Shown here in pieces: positions 49,370 through 60,549 of a DNA stretch of 64,000 bases. Origin of the DNA: Pomphorhynchus laevis. Its lineage: Eukaryota; Acanthocephala; Palaeacanthocephala; Echinorhynchida; Pomphorhynchidae. Location of the stretch: the NCBI GenBank assembly GCA_012934845.2, contig WNNJ02002938.1, positions 1-64,000 on the forward strand, read 5' to 3'. Each line of letters begins with the position of its first letter. The first letter of the stretch is position 1. The translations under genes were made by a program, and so were the position numbers. The notes beneath the pieces were generated by a model. It was not told the origin of the DNA. It ran no database searches and saw nothing but the letters and a program-made list of their open reading frames with translations.

Positions 49370-50270
49370 TGAAATTTTGATGACTATTTTATTCTGCACG
49401 CTACTTTAATCCTTATCTATAAGCCAACAACACTACGCTACATTTTCAGTATTGGTGGACCTCATCAGCTACTGATGCGTTTATTGGTTATTAGATTTAA
49501 TAAAAGACTTTCGTCTTACATTTTGAAAATTTAATTGAAATAATTTCTGATCTTTAATTAAATCAACGATGGTAGGAGAGGGTGTAACCTTCAATTTGAA
49601 AACTTTTCTATATTTCCTAAGGATTACAATTATGAAACTAATCATCTATGGTGTGTTTTCTAATTTTTAGTTGATATACATGTGAAGTCATTTTTAACAT
49701 TTAAATTAGGAAACAAACTATAGATTACTAGTTTGATAATGGAAATATCTAGGAAATATAGGTAGGTTTTCGAATTGAAGGTTACACCTTCTTCTACAAA
49801 CGTTGAATTAATTTGAAATCAGAAATGATTTCAATTAAATCTTCAAAATGTAAGACAAAAGTATTTCATTAAATCTAATTGTCACTAAAAGCAGACGAGC
49901 CGAGTGATCGTCAGCCAACATTAAAAGGACCGAAGCATGAACCGTAGGTATCAGAGCAGTAGCTGATGAGGTCCACCAATAATGAAATGTAGCGTACTGC
50001 AGTTGGCGTATAGATATGATTAAAGCAGCGTACAAAATAAAAAAGTCATCAAAATTTCAATGTTAAAAATGACTGCAAAGGTATATCAACTTAAAATTAG
50101 GAAACAAACTATAGATGACTAGTTTGATAATGGAAATCTTTAGGTAATATAGAAAGGTTTTCAAATTGAAGGATGCACCTTCTCCTACCATCGCTGAAAT
50201 GTAAGACGAAAGTCTTTCATTAAATCTAATTGTCAATAAGAGAGGACGAGTCGAGTGATCGGACAAGCTC
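49370..50270. repeat. Large imperfect palindrome with an extra arm copy
   Basis: The arm at about 49370-49690 (TTGAAATTTTGATGACT, CAGTATTGGTGGACCTCATC, ...) is inverted at about 49690-50062. Part of the right arm (from AGGAAACAAACTATAGAT to GAGTGATCG) is repeated directly at about 50098-50260. No coding content recognised. It may be a foldback-type element or a rearranged repeat. Confidence 0.6.
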
Positions 50271-51360
50271 GAAGCTTATTTTCCTTTTATGTAGGACGAG
50301 GGCGTCTTCATAGTTGACATTGCGTAGGCTAGCATTGCCTACATATTTCCCTTCTACTGTCTTTAGTACTTTGATTGCCTCCTTTCCGATGCCACCTGAA
50401 GTTGAAAATATCAAAGGGACGAATTTTGCTCGTTCGATTTTCTCCACTCTTTCATTGTATTTTGCACGTTTACGATTTTCATTGAATTCGAAGGACGCAC
50501 GAGGCTTCTGCTGACAGTCGATTGTGCATGGATTGAGAATCCATTCACGTCGAAAAACGTTCGCTCAAATCGACTGCCTTCCAAGCCACTGCATACCACA
50601 TCTAAACGTGCATTATTATCACGCGATGTCGTGGGAACCTCAAAGTCTATATCATTTATATAAAATAATAATAAATATTTTTGGTTACAAGTTACAAGCC
50701 GAAAATCGCTGTTTCAACTGTAAAGATTTTAAATAATTAAGATTATAATTAATAAGCTGAGAATTCTCTTTTAAATTTAATTTATATATCGTAACTATTA
50801 AAAAATACAAATGTTATGCAAGAATCCCTGGTAGATACGAAAAACTGGAACTCCTAAGTCGCATGAGGATTGTAAAACGACAACAGCAAAATGAATTGAC
50901 ATGAGCGCCTGAATAGCCGTAGGATCATCGATTTTTATACTATTTTTATCATTTTATTAATTTTTTAGAATGGACTTTATATTGTTTTTATGAGTGCGGA
51001 AATAAATACAGTTCATTAGAAATAGTGATTGATCTCAGGCGACCGGAGAACAAACGCGGCAAAATAAGCCTCGTTTCCTCGTTGCGCTTATAGACGACCG
51101 CTTGTCGTCGTCTTTAGTAAAACCGATAAGTTCCTGCCTTAATAGAATTTCTGCGGAAACTAGGGCAATTCTCACAATTTCATTGACCGCTAAATGACGT
51201 ATATTTCTGCCTTTTGTTTTGCTGCAGTCTAGCGCATAGACGCTGCTTTTCCGGTCCGCTTATCCGCATATACATTGATGTGGTTGAGCACATTGAAAGC
51301 CAAGTCTGAGTCAAATGCGGTGGACAATGATTGATCATCAAACCGAGTGCCAACGGAAGA
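50226..51360 (-). mobile_element. Retroelement C-terminal remnant, longer copy
   Basis: Minus strand in several frames: DSDLAFNVLNHINVYADKRT (about 51330), RNIRHLAVNEIVRIALVSAE and LIGFTKDDDKRSS (about 51190-51120), GSRFERTFFDVNGFSIHAQS (about 50580), then NENRKRAKYNERV and FVPLIFSTSGGIGKEA (50490-50390). The order RHxxxN..RAL, DGKRP-like, FFDV, KY, FxPLxFSTxGG is one I recognise from animal retroelement polyproteins, but I cannot name the clade. Heavily decayed. Confidence 0.45.
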
Positions 51361-51584
51361 TATCGGTAATGTGTTTTATATATTGATTATTTAATCAAAT
51401 TATACATTGATTAGTAAATAAAATATCATAATTGAGATAAGCGGTCATCTTTAAGACCGCTATATTCCTAAAGATGTCAGCTTCCTATTCAAGGCCAAAG
51501 GCATTGATGTACTTTCCCTGGAAAATTTAATTATATAGAGACATTTCATATTAAAAGTGATGTTTTAATTAATTGTGATGCTTG

Positions 51585-51700
51585 GTCGATGAATAGAGGC
51601 CGAAACCTGATAACACATCAATTCCTCCTGAATTATTTGTCAATTTATAACAATTGACATTTTTAAATTTCAATTTTAAATTTTAACTTTATAAATTGTA
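51585..51700 (+). repeat. Retroelement-like 3' tail, copy 1
   Basis: GAGGCCGAAACCTGATAACA and TTCCTCCTGAATT, followed by an inverted TTGTCAA/TTGACA tail region. The copy at 62780-62920 is longer and similar. Confidence 0.5.
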
Positions 51701-51759
51701 TAAAATTTTTATAATTATTTATTATTAATTATTTCTCTTTATTTTTGATTTATATATCA

Positions 51760-52036
51760 CCGTGATGTTTCTCGAGAATCAGTGCTCAGTCCATTCCTCT
51801 CTATTATTTATATCAACGAAAATAAAGAATTGTTCCTCAAGAATCAGTGCTCAGTCCTCTCCTCTTTATTATTTATATCAATATTAAATTTACAATACAT
51901 CGGTCAATAAAAAATATATTTACAATATATCGGTCAATATTACAAATAAATGTAAATAGTAAAGTGGAAAATTTAATGAAAAATAAATGGCTGGCTCAAA
52001 TACTTATTGTGAATCAGAAACAAATGAGACGGATGA
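51760..52036 (+). mobile_element. Older LINE RT scrap, left of the RTE element
   Basis: Reads VPQESVLSPLLFIIYIN-type text (RT motif PQGSVLxPLLF). The phrase CAGTGCTCAGTCC and its context are duplicated 70 bp apart (51781, 51848). Continues to the direct repeat that flanks the RTE insertion. Confidence 0.45.
51924..52036 (+). repeat. 113 bp direct repeat, left flank of the RTE element
   Basis: AATATATCGGTCAAT ... AACAAATGAGACGGATGA; matches 55264-55376 over its whole length with substitutions and small indels. Confidence 0.8.
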
Positions 52037-55000
52037 CCAATTTTCTTCTTAGCGTTTTTCCGCTCAATTGCAGGGTCCGCTGTTTCTGCTCAGTCCCCTC
52101 AACTTGACCCGATCTAGAGCGTCTTCTGGCTTCGCGTTTACAGCCCTCATATCTGCATTCACTGTGTCGATCCAGCGTATCCTTGGACGTCCTCGTGGTC
52201 GGCGTCCCTCGGGGTTCAACCACATCGCCGTCTCTACAACATATTTTCCGTTTCTACGTGATATGTGCCCATACCAGCGTAGCCTGGCCTGCCGCATCTT
52301 ATCTGTAATTGGTGCAACCCTCATTTTCTGCCTTACGGTTTCATTACTATCGTGGTCAAGGCGAGAGATACCAAGTGTCCATCGTAGCATTCGCATTTCC
52401 ATGACATGCATGGCTTGTTTCTCTTTCGATGTTGCTGGTCTGCATTCAATCCTATATAGTACAACTGGGCGTACAACGGTTTTGTATATTTTGGCTTTGA
52501 TGCGGTCAGGTATACGGAGATCACACATAACCCCCGTCACAATTCGCCATTTTTTTGCCGTCTACCTTTACTGTGCCATCTGTTTATGGTCTGCTCTTCG
52601 TATATTTTGTCTTTTTGGCGTTTAGCTTAAGTCCGTGGCTGTCAAGACGAGTCTTCCAGTCCTTAGTTTGTCGTTGCACATCAGACCGAGCGGTACTGGA
52701 TAGGAAGACATCATCGGCGTACAATATTGTGTCAATGGTGGCGCGTTTTGTAGGTCGGCTGTAGTTATGTCCATGCAGAGGATAAACAGGATTGACAAAA
52801 GAGCCGATCCCTGATGAACACCGACAGTGATTAGGTATGACGACGTTCCCGATTTGCAACGGACTGTACTGGTCACGTTAGTGTCGATATGTCGCACCCA
52901 TGTTACATACACGTCAGGGACACTGTGATCTTAGTGCATGCCAAATGAGGTCGTGAGGTACGCGGTCGAATGTCTTCTCAAGATCTAGGAACGCCATGTA
53001 CACAGTCTTATTCTTTTCACAGTGATTTTTCTTGATCAGGCTGCCTGCATGGATTGCATATGTCGTGCCTTTTCCCTTTACAAATCCGCACTGGTTTGGC
53101 GTAATATTTACTATCGTTCTAAGACGGCTGTCGATCACTCGCTCGAATATTTTCATCGGGTGGCAAAGTAGGCGGATCGGGCGATGGTTCATGCAATCAA
53201 GAATGTCGCCTTTGCCCTTTAAAATAGGTACAGTTGTACTTGTCCTCCATAAGTCTGGAATCTCGTCATTGACTGCAATCTTGTTGGGTAGCTTAGCGAG
53301 GATGGTAACGGCGTATCGACTAAGTAATTCACACGCTTCTATTGGGATGTCGTTAGGGCCAGTTGCTTTCCCGTTTTTCATCATTCTCATGGCAGCAACT
53401 ACCTCCGTTTTCGCTGATGTTTGGTACATGTCCCAGTATAAGGGCTGCGCTAATAATAGGCTGGTGGGAGAATTTAGTGTTGCAAATACTGGTGAAGTGT
53501 TCACTCCAACTCTGCAAGATTTCGGGCGGATCTCGGAATATTCGATTATCGACAGTCTTAATGTAATTAGTCGATGTTCTGTGTCGCACGTTGTCGACAC
53601 CATATTTGCATCACCTGGCTTGTCGAGGACAGCATATAATTTGTTATAATGGGCGGCCTTAGCCTCAGATACCGCTCGCTTTGCCGCTGTTTTTTGGTAG
53701 CATTGATAGTATTTGCTGTCGTTTGTTTGACGCCACTTCTTGAAAGCAATTTTCTTTTCTCCGACAATGTGTTGAACATCCTAATTCGACCATCATTCGA
53801 TGTAGCGTGTTCCAGGTATCGTTTTCCCAACTACCTTGCAAGCAATTTCTTGTATCGGCTTTGTTACACTGCCCCACATATCATTTATCGGATGACTTTT
53901 GTCGACACTCAGTTGATCAAAAGCTGTTTTCAATTCATTCTCGCGCTACTTTAGTATCCACAACTTTAGGCGGGTAGGTCCAATATTGGACACTTCGTGA
54001 TGTTGCTCAATGTCCATTTTTAAGTCCATGACCAGGAGAAGATGCTGGGGAGAAACGTTTTCGGATGGTACGACTTTTACCTCAACCACAAGCTTGAGAT
54101 CTTCTCTCTGTATCATCTAGTAATCAATCTGGATTGACCGACCGCCACTGAGGTAGGTGATCAGATGGGACCGAATCTTCTTATAAAACGTATCTGTCAC
54201 CGCCAGGGTGTGCATCTCCTCACAATCGAGGATTCGAATCCCATCATTGTTTCGGGTGCCATAGCCTTCACCTCCGTGTTGATGTTCATATCCGTCACGT
54301 AAGTGTCCAACATGGTCATTTAGATCGCCACCTATCAATAGGTACTCATGAGGGGGCCCTGATTGGATGTGGTCGTATAAACTGTCCAATAAATCATTGT
54401 TCGCATCGTCGGAACAGATGCCTGAAGTGCGTAACAGCTGATGACCGTAATGGTCTTGCCAGTGTTGATCTTGATGGATATTAAGCGATTAGAGACGCGG
54501 AAGACCTCGGAAACGGTATCACGCAGCTTGTTGTTATTGACAATACCGACTCCGTTTTGATTTGCCGTTGTGCCATTGTAGTGAAGTTTGTATCCTTCAC
54601 CAATCTCCCTGGCCTTTGCACCCTTCCATTTCGTTTCTTGTATGTGCGCGATATCGACACGACGTTCTCTGAGGTCAGATGCCAGTTCGCGGTCGCGTCC
54701 AGTCAGTACCTATGCTTATGGTTGCTAGCCGCATTCGTATTTGGACTCAGTTCTTTAACCCGCTTCGTCCATTTGCGGGTAGCTCTTGTAAATTTTTCAC
54801 GCGATTTGTGCAAGGATTGCGCGCGTCGCCTACGGGGGACGCCGTAGTTAGAGTTAAATTTTGAGTTGACATTTACATGTTTAACTTTACGACGGGGTGA
54901 ATTCCCATTTAACCGACATGTCGTTAAGGCCTGTCACTAGAGACTACAGTTATCAGCGGTGGGTCTTATCAAGTGTGCAACAAGCACAGTTTTAACCTAC

Positions 55001-55263
55001 CTTGCAACAGGTGACAGCCCTTAATATATGACTAGGCATGAATTCGCTATATCGCAATGCTAAGTCCCCTTTGGGTTAGTGGATTTTTATAGAGACTGGT
55101 AGCCATTCCAGTTCCACCACACAATAGCACTGCCGCTAATTGTCCGTGACTGCTTATTCGACCAGAAGTCTGGCTTATTTCACAGCTTTCCTTTATATCT
55201 AAAGGAATTTCTTCTATCCGCAATCTGGGGACGCGCTCGGTAGCATTAGCAAAGCCCCCAGAA
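52037..55263 (-). mobile_element. RTE-clade LINE, near full length (3.2 kb)
   Basis: Minus strand: an untranslated leader; AP endonuclease text (LRERRVDIAHIQETKWKG about 54640; GGDLNDHVGHLRDGYE at 54330; GYGTRNNDGIRILD); the RT with PNQCGFVKGKGTTYAIH (53130), DLEKTFDRVPHDLIW (52960), VGVHQGSALLSILF and YADDVFLSSTARSDVQ (52710). The RTE-type C-terminus follows: MRMLRWTLGISRLDHDSNE and RQARLRWYGHISRR (52540-52064). Frame changes and stops make it inactive. It is flanked by 113 bp direct repeats. Confidence 0.85.
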
Positions 55264-55376
55264 TATATCGGTCAATAAAAATATCATAAATAAATTTAAA
55301 CAATTAAGTGGAAAATTTAATGAATAAATGGCTCGCTCAAATACTGATTGTGAATCAGAAACAAATGAGACGGACG
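55264..55376 (+). repeat. 113 bp direct repeat, right flank of the RTE element
   Basis: Partner of 51924-52036; differs at roughly one position in ten. Confidence 0.8.
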
Positions 55377-55682
55377 AAACATGATACTCTGAATACTCTG
55401 TATCAGTTATCTGATTTGTTCTACTAACAAGTTATTATTGATGTGTGGATTTTGTTTTCACGGTAATATAACCTTTGTCAGAGATACTGAAACTATGTAT
55501 TCTTGATACGACATTATTTTTCTGCTAATTTTCAAACAAGTTTGATGATTTTTTTCAATTATAATGGAGAAGTATAAAATAAAAAATTTTTAAAAATAAA
55601 ATTCATTTATTTATTTTAAATAAAATTCATCGTTATATAAATATAAATTATATAAAATCTTATATAATTATTTATTATCCAA
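55377..55682. other. AT-rich spacer
   Basis: Continuation of the sequence interrupted by the RTE element; no feature recognised. Confidence 0.4.
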
Positions 55683-56005
55683 AATAATGTAAATCCTCCC
55701 CCGTAAACCAAACATCTCCTCCCATTGTATATTTTGCCTCATCGATCATCCCCATAGTCCACAATCTCACTTTCTTAGGCTTCCATTTCGATGATCACCT
55801 TTCCCTTAAACCCTTCGTCCGTGACAAGGTCCGCTCATCTAACTTAATTCTCCGTGACATCTGCCGTATCCTCACTCTTATCGACTTCCGTTCTTGTACG
55901 TCTCTTCTGTCATCGCTTCTTTTCCCTAAAATCGATTACTGCCTTAGCCTTTTCGCCAATTCTCCAAAATCCATCATCCTACCTCTACAACTAGTTTGAA
56001 CTTTC
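55683..56005 (+). mobile_element. Older CR1-group LINE, left fragment
   Basis: Plus strand reads LTFLGFHFDDHLSLKPFVRD, then RSCTSLLSSLLF and NSPKSIILPLQ, the RT thumb region of the same family at clear sequence distance from copies 1 to 3. The protein order continues at 60550, after cop3, with NTAVQVLFRLRRFDHTSTYF. Confidence 0.75.
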
Positions 56006-56029
56006 TTGGTGCTTAATAAACTACTTACA

Positions 56030-56232
56030 TTCCAGATTATTCCTGTCAGTTCCAGATTATTCCTGTCAGTTCCAGATTATTCCTGTCAGTTCCAGATTAT
56101 TCCTGTCAGTTCCAGATTATTCCTGTCAGTTCCAGATTATTCCTGTCAGTTCTATATTATTCCTGTCAGTTCCAGATTATTCCTGTCAGTTCCAGATTAT
56201 TCCTGTCAGTTCCAGATTATTCCTGTCAGTTC
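56030..56232 (+). repeat. 20 bp tandem repeat, ten units, 5' of CR1-group copy 3
   Basis: TTCCAGATTATTCCTGTCAG repeated at exact 20 bp spacing from 56030 to 56230, with one variant unit (TTCTATATT). It ends 47 bases before the ORF1 start. Copy 2 has a different tandem repeat in the same place. Confidence 0.9.
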
Positions 56233-56278
56233 CGCTCGCTACGCTCGCGGATTGAGCTCAATCTATCGATAAAAGGTC

Positions 56279-57604
56279 ATGCCTAAAAAAGCGCGATCTC
56301 AGATCCCGGTTCCTGATCAAGAATCTTCCACATCAGAAAGCAATGATGGTTATACCAGCTTTGAAGTTGGATGCGATTCCAAAGATTGCGATGTATGGAC
56401 ACTTGTTCGTGTTAAAATATCCGACCACTCGGTGTATAAACGTAAACATTTCACTTGCGGTTTTTGTACATCAGTACGACTGCTACAGTTATCCTGCTCA
56501 TCTACTCCTGTATCACACACGACCACTCAAACCAATGCTGTTTTAGATGTTTCCCTCGCATCAACACCTGACTTCGCATCATATAATCCCATTATTAAAC
56601 CTACTCTCTCACACACTCCTCGTTCAACTACGTACCAAACTTCCATTAATCTTTCTCATTCTAACAATGCTAACGGTAAAGCTTTTCATCTCGTACCTCT
56701 TCTTTCTTATTCCTCCCCCAATCTAAATAAATCTCAAACTTCTTTAATCTCCTCACGTACTCCTTACTCGATGTCCCTTGTATCACCTCTCAATAATTTA
56801 CACCCTTCCATCAAAATTATTTCCAGTAACATTTCCGATCAACTGATTCAACACTCCATTCCTGTCACTCATGCCCCAACCTATTTTAATTCTCCTTACT
56901 CTACCTCCCGCGTAACACTTCCAAATAATTTACATCCTTCATTTAAAATCATATCCAGTCACATCTCTGATCAACCGATTCAACACCCCGCTCCTGTCAC
57001 ACTTGCTCCAACCAATATTAATTCTTTATCAAGCACCCCTGTCATTTCCACTTCTATCTGCTCATCTACCTCGACTCCTACCAGCTCTGTCCGTCCACCA
57101 CATCCACGAAATCGTTTTCCTTCGCGCGATCGCTGTATAATCATATCAAACTTAAAGCTTTCCGAATCTGCTTCTCCACAATCTCGCCTCGATGATGATG
57201 TATCTGCTTTCAGGTCTATCCTAGCAACCATTCTTCCTGATGATAACCCATCACTCTTCACTAATATTGCTCCTGTATCCTTTATTCGTTTAAACAAATC
57301 CGCTAAATCTAATCATCTCAGTCCTCCACTCTTAAAAATCGTTTTCCGACATAGTTCACATGCCTCTTCGGTACTCTCCCAACGTTTTAAACTTCTTACC
57401 ACTTCATCTACTTGCCGTATCTTTCCTGACCGCTCCCCTTCTGATATTGCCCAGCTCAATTTAGCTCGCATTGAAAAAGATCGACGTGAAACAAACGGCG
57501 AGTCATCCTTATCTATACGTCAAATCAATGGAAATTTTCACGTTCTTCACACAAGGCCAAAAATTCGATGGCGTCCCATCTCTCCCCCTTGTCTTCTTCG
57601 CTAG
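56279..57604 (+). CDS. CR1-group LINE ORF1 protein
   Basis: 441 residues, MPKKARSQIP... The N-terminal cysteine cluster is GCDSKDC (C32, C37) and FTCGFC (C60, C63), similar to PHD-like fingers reported in CR1-group ORF1s. The middle is Ser/Thr/Pro-rich with internal repeats (NNLHPSIKIISSNISDQ and NNLHPSFKIISSHISDQ). The C-terminal region reads VFRHSSHASSVLSQRFKLL and SDIAQLNLARIEKDRR, probably an RNA-binding part. It overlaps the ORF2 start by 37 bases in another frame. Open throughout. Confidence 0.85.
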   Translation: MPKKARSQIPVPDQESSTSESNDGYTSFEVGCDSKDCDVWTLVRVKISDHSVYKRKHFTCGFCTSVRLLQLSCSSTPVSHTTTQTNAVLDVSLASTPDFASYNPIIKPTLSHTPRSTTYQTSINLSHSNNANGKAFHLVPLLSYSSPNLNKSQTSLISSRTPYSMSLVSPLNNLHPSIKIISSNISDQLIQHSIPVTHAPTYFNSPYSTSRVTLPNNLHPSFKIISSHISDQPIQHPAPVTLAPTNINSLSSTPVISTSICSSTSTPTSSVRPPHPRNRFPSRDRCIIISNLKLSESASPQSRLDDDVSAFRSILATILPDDNPSLFTNIAPVSFIRLNKSAKSNHLSPPLLKIVFRHSSHASSVLSQRFKLLTTSSTCRIFPDRSPSDIAQLNLARIEKDRRETNGESSLSIRQINGNFHVLHTRPKIRWRPISPPCLLR

Positions 57605-60463
57605 TCGATCTCGCTCCTAAGCATACTTTTCGTCTTAGTCTATTCAATACTCGCTCAATTCTCCATAAAGCTGATATGCTTCTCGATATCTTCGATCAAT
57701 TATCTATCGATATTCTCTGCATTACCGAATCCTGGCACTCTGACTCCGACGATCTTGCTATTCGTCGTCTATGTCGCTCTGGTTGTTCTCTAGTTGAATC
57801 AGCTCGTCAAATTACATCTCATACATCTACTGCGTCTAACCATGGCGGTATTGTTGCCATTGCTCGTCACCCAATGTCTTTACGTAAAATCAACGTTAAC
57901 ATCCGTTACACTTCGTTTGAATTACTCATATGCAGATTATCAACGCCTTTCCCTCTGGAACTTGTGATTGTATACCGTCCAGGTTCAGTTGCCCCCTCAC
58001 GTATCTTCTTTAACGACCTTGCAGATCTAATGTCTCAATGTTCATTGTCTTATACTCCTTCTTTTGTTCTCTGTGATTTTAACATTCGTCTTGATCGCCT
58101 GGCTGACTCTATCACTTTAACTAATCTTTTTTCTGATTTTAACAATAAATTACTTTCAACAAGCCCAACTCATATTCTCGCCGGTGCTCTCGACATCATT
58201 GCTGTCCCTATCTGCTTCAATGACTATACTTCCTTGTCAATTACTGATCCCGGTTTGTCCGATCATTTCCTTATCACTCTTACTCGTCCCCATCCTCCTT
58301 CTCCGCCTCCACCAATATCCACACCAAGTCGCCCCTGGAAACTTCTCGATATACTTATTCTCTGCACAGCCTTACTCAATTCTTCACTCTTTTCACTTCC
58401 TCTTAACTATCTCTCTCCCGATGATCCCTGCATTCTGTTTGATTATGAACTTATGTCGATCCTCAATAACCTTCTGCCTAGTCGACTCCGACGCTCTCAG
58501 CGTTTGCGCCATGCTCCCTGGTTCGATTCTGACTGTAGTTTTTCTAAGCGTCGCCTCCGTCACTTTTTTCGTATGTTTAAACGCTTTCTTAAACGTTCAC
58601 CCAACTCACTCCCTCCAAATCTTCGTGATTCCTACTTTTCTCAACGCCGTTCACTTCTCATTCTTATACGTACTAAACGTACTCTCTTTTGGCGAAATCA
58701 ACTCGAGTCATCTTCCAACACTAAATCTCATTGGAAAATCTTAAACTCAATTCTTTCACGATCATCTACCCTCTTAATATAAATCCTGATGAATTTTCTT
58801 CTTATCTACAAATTAAGCTATCTAATTTACTTTTCCTACTACCCATAGCCCCCTTGTACCCACTCTTATCTTTAAATACTTCCCTCCCAGAACTATTCCA
58901 CCTTCTTCCCGTTTCGTCTGATGAAGTTTCTTCGGTTCTGCTGTCATTACCTAATAAAACCTCTCCTTCTGACCCAATTCCCACTCACTTGCTTAAAAAT
59001 AACTGCTCCGTTATCTTACCCTTCCTAACCACATTGTTCAACTCGTCCATCCGTAGCCGTACATTTCCTGCCATCTGGAAATGCGCCACTGTTCGTCCTC
59101 TCATCAAAAAGCAATCTCTCGACTCCTCACTACCATCTTCGTACCGTCCTATTTCACTTCTCCCAACCCTCTCTAAACTCTTTGAGCGTCTCGTTCTTAA
59201 GCAAGTTAATACATATCTCTATTCCTCTAACTTATTTCCTCCCTTCCAAGCCGCTTTTCGCTCTAATTACTCTACCGAAATTGCATGTCTTAAAGTTTAT
59301 AACGACTTACTCATATCGCGCGATCATAAATTATGTAGTGTCATAGTTTCTCTTGATCTATCGTCTGCTTTTGACATCGTCGATCACTCGATTCTTCTCC
59401 ATCGCCTTCGTCATGATTATGGATTCTCTTTACCCACTGTATCATGGTTTTCTTCATATCTATCAAACCGTACATTTCGCGTCTATTCTAACTCTTCTCT
59501 CTCCCATCCTTCGTCCATTCCGTCCGGTGTTCCACAAGGCTCCGTATTAGGCCCTATACTTTTCTCTCTTCTTCTTGGTGATTTGTCTTCGATTCTCATA
59601 AATTTAACTTCCATGTTATGCAATATGCTGATGACATTCTCATCTATGCTCATGCACCTGTTTATCGTATTCACGATCTTAGTGTTTCTGCTTCCGACTG
59701 TCTTGTCTCAATTTCCAATCATCTTTCTTCCCTTCGCCTTTCTCTGAATCCTGATAAATCCAAAATTATGTGGATCCTACCTCGACGCCTCGGCTTCGAA
59801 CCTCCCACCGTATCATTAAATTCTACAATTCTTCCTATCGTTGATAATCTCGTTTTCCTAGGCTTCCATTTTGACAACCGACTTTCACTTAAACCTTTCG
59901 TTAGAGATAAAGTACGCTCATCTACCTTGATACTCCGCAACCTCCTTCAAGTTCGTAGATTGATCGATTTCCCTTCTTGTATGACTCTCATATCATCTCT
60001 CCTTTTTTCTAGACTCGATTATTGTCTTAGTATATTTTCCAACTCACCTAAATCCACTCTTCTTCCCCTACAACGCATCGTCAACGCAGCTGTCCGAATT
60101 CTCCTCCGTCTTCGTCGTTTTGATCATACATCCTACCATCTTGCTTCTCTCAATTTGCCTACAATTTATTGTCGTGTTCAAATTCGTCTTATTATCGTTG
60201 CTTTCCGCCTTGTAACTTTTCATACCACTTCATTTCTCAACCTTTCTTTTCTTGATAATTCTCGTCCTGTTTACTGTTCCTTGCGTTCCTGTAATTCCCT
60301 TCTTTTACATGTCCCAAACTACTCTACCTCCTTTGGACTCCGCTCCTTCCTGGTTTCTGCTCCTCTATCGTGGAATCATCTGCCCATTCATATACGCCAA
60401 TCAACTTCCCTGCAGTGCTTCAAACGACAAATCCTATCCCATTTTAACAATTTATCTGCTTGA
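57568..60463 (+). CDS. CR1-group LINE ORF2: AP endonuclease and reverse transcriptase (frame-disrupted)
   Basis: Starts MASHLSPLSSSLVDL within ORF1. The endonuclease (57568-58300) has LFNTRSILHK, CITESWHSDS, NHGGIVAIAR, VYRPGS, CDFNIRLDR (the usual GDFN has a Cys) and DPGLSDHFLITLT. The RT has LPSSYRPISLLPTLSKLFE (59130), FQAAFRSNYSTE, VSLDLSSAFDIVDHSIL (59343), GVPQGSVLGPILFSLL (59527) and QYADDILIYAH (59620). The C-terminus (to 60463) has LPIVDNLVFLGFHF and RLRRFDHTSYHLASL. Frame changes near 58760 and 59600 separate three long frames (57568-58782, 58731-59747, 59618-60463). Confidence 0.85.
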
Positions 60464-60492
60464 CGTTCTCATTTTTGTTTGTGGACTTGTAC

Positions 60493-60509
60493 GCGTACAG
60501 CTTGTACGC
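60493..60509 (+). other. CR1-group LINE 3' UTR hairpin
   Basis: GCGTAC-AGCTT-GTACGC, perfect 6 bp stem followed by ATTTGCCACATTAAATAAA. Confidence 0.65.
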
Positions 60510-60549
60510 ATTTGCCACATTAAATAAATTTGTATTATTATTATTGTTA

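Larger units (their letters stand above)
56030..60545 (+). mobile_element. CR1-group LINE, copy 3, full-length structure
   Basis: Order: 5' tandem repeat, intact ORF1 (56279-57604), overlapping ORF2 (57568-60463, frame-disrupted), 3' UTR hairpin (60493-60509), and the (ATT)n-type end near 60545. Best preserved copy of its family in the window and inserted into an older relative (left fragment 55683-56005, right fragment 60550-61010). Confidence 0.9.

Noticed and set aside
52014-54864. Long plus-strand ORFs in the RTE region
   Set aside because: They are shadows of the minus-strand RTE endonuclease and RT, which carry the real motifs.
56006-56272. 88-codon ORF with repeated FLSVPDYSCQ-like text
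   Set aside because: It is the 20 bp tandem repeat read as protein; the repeat is the LINE 5' region.
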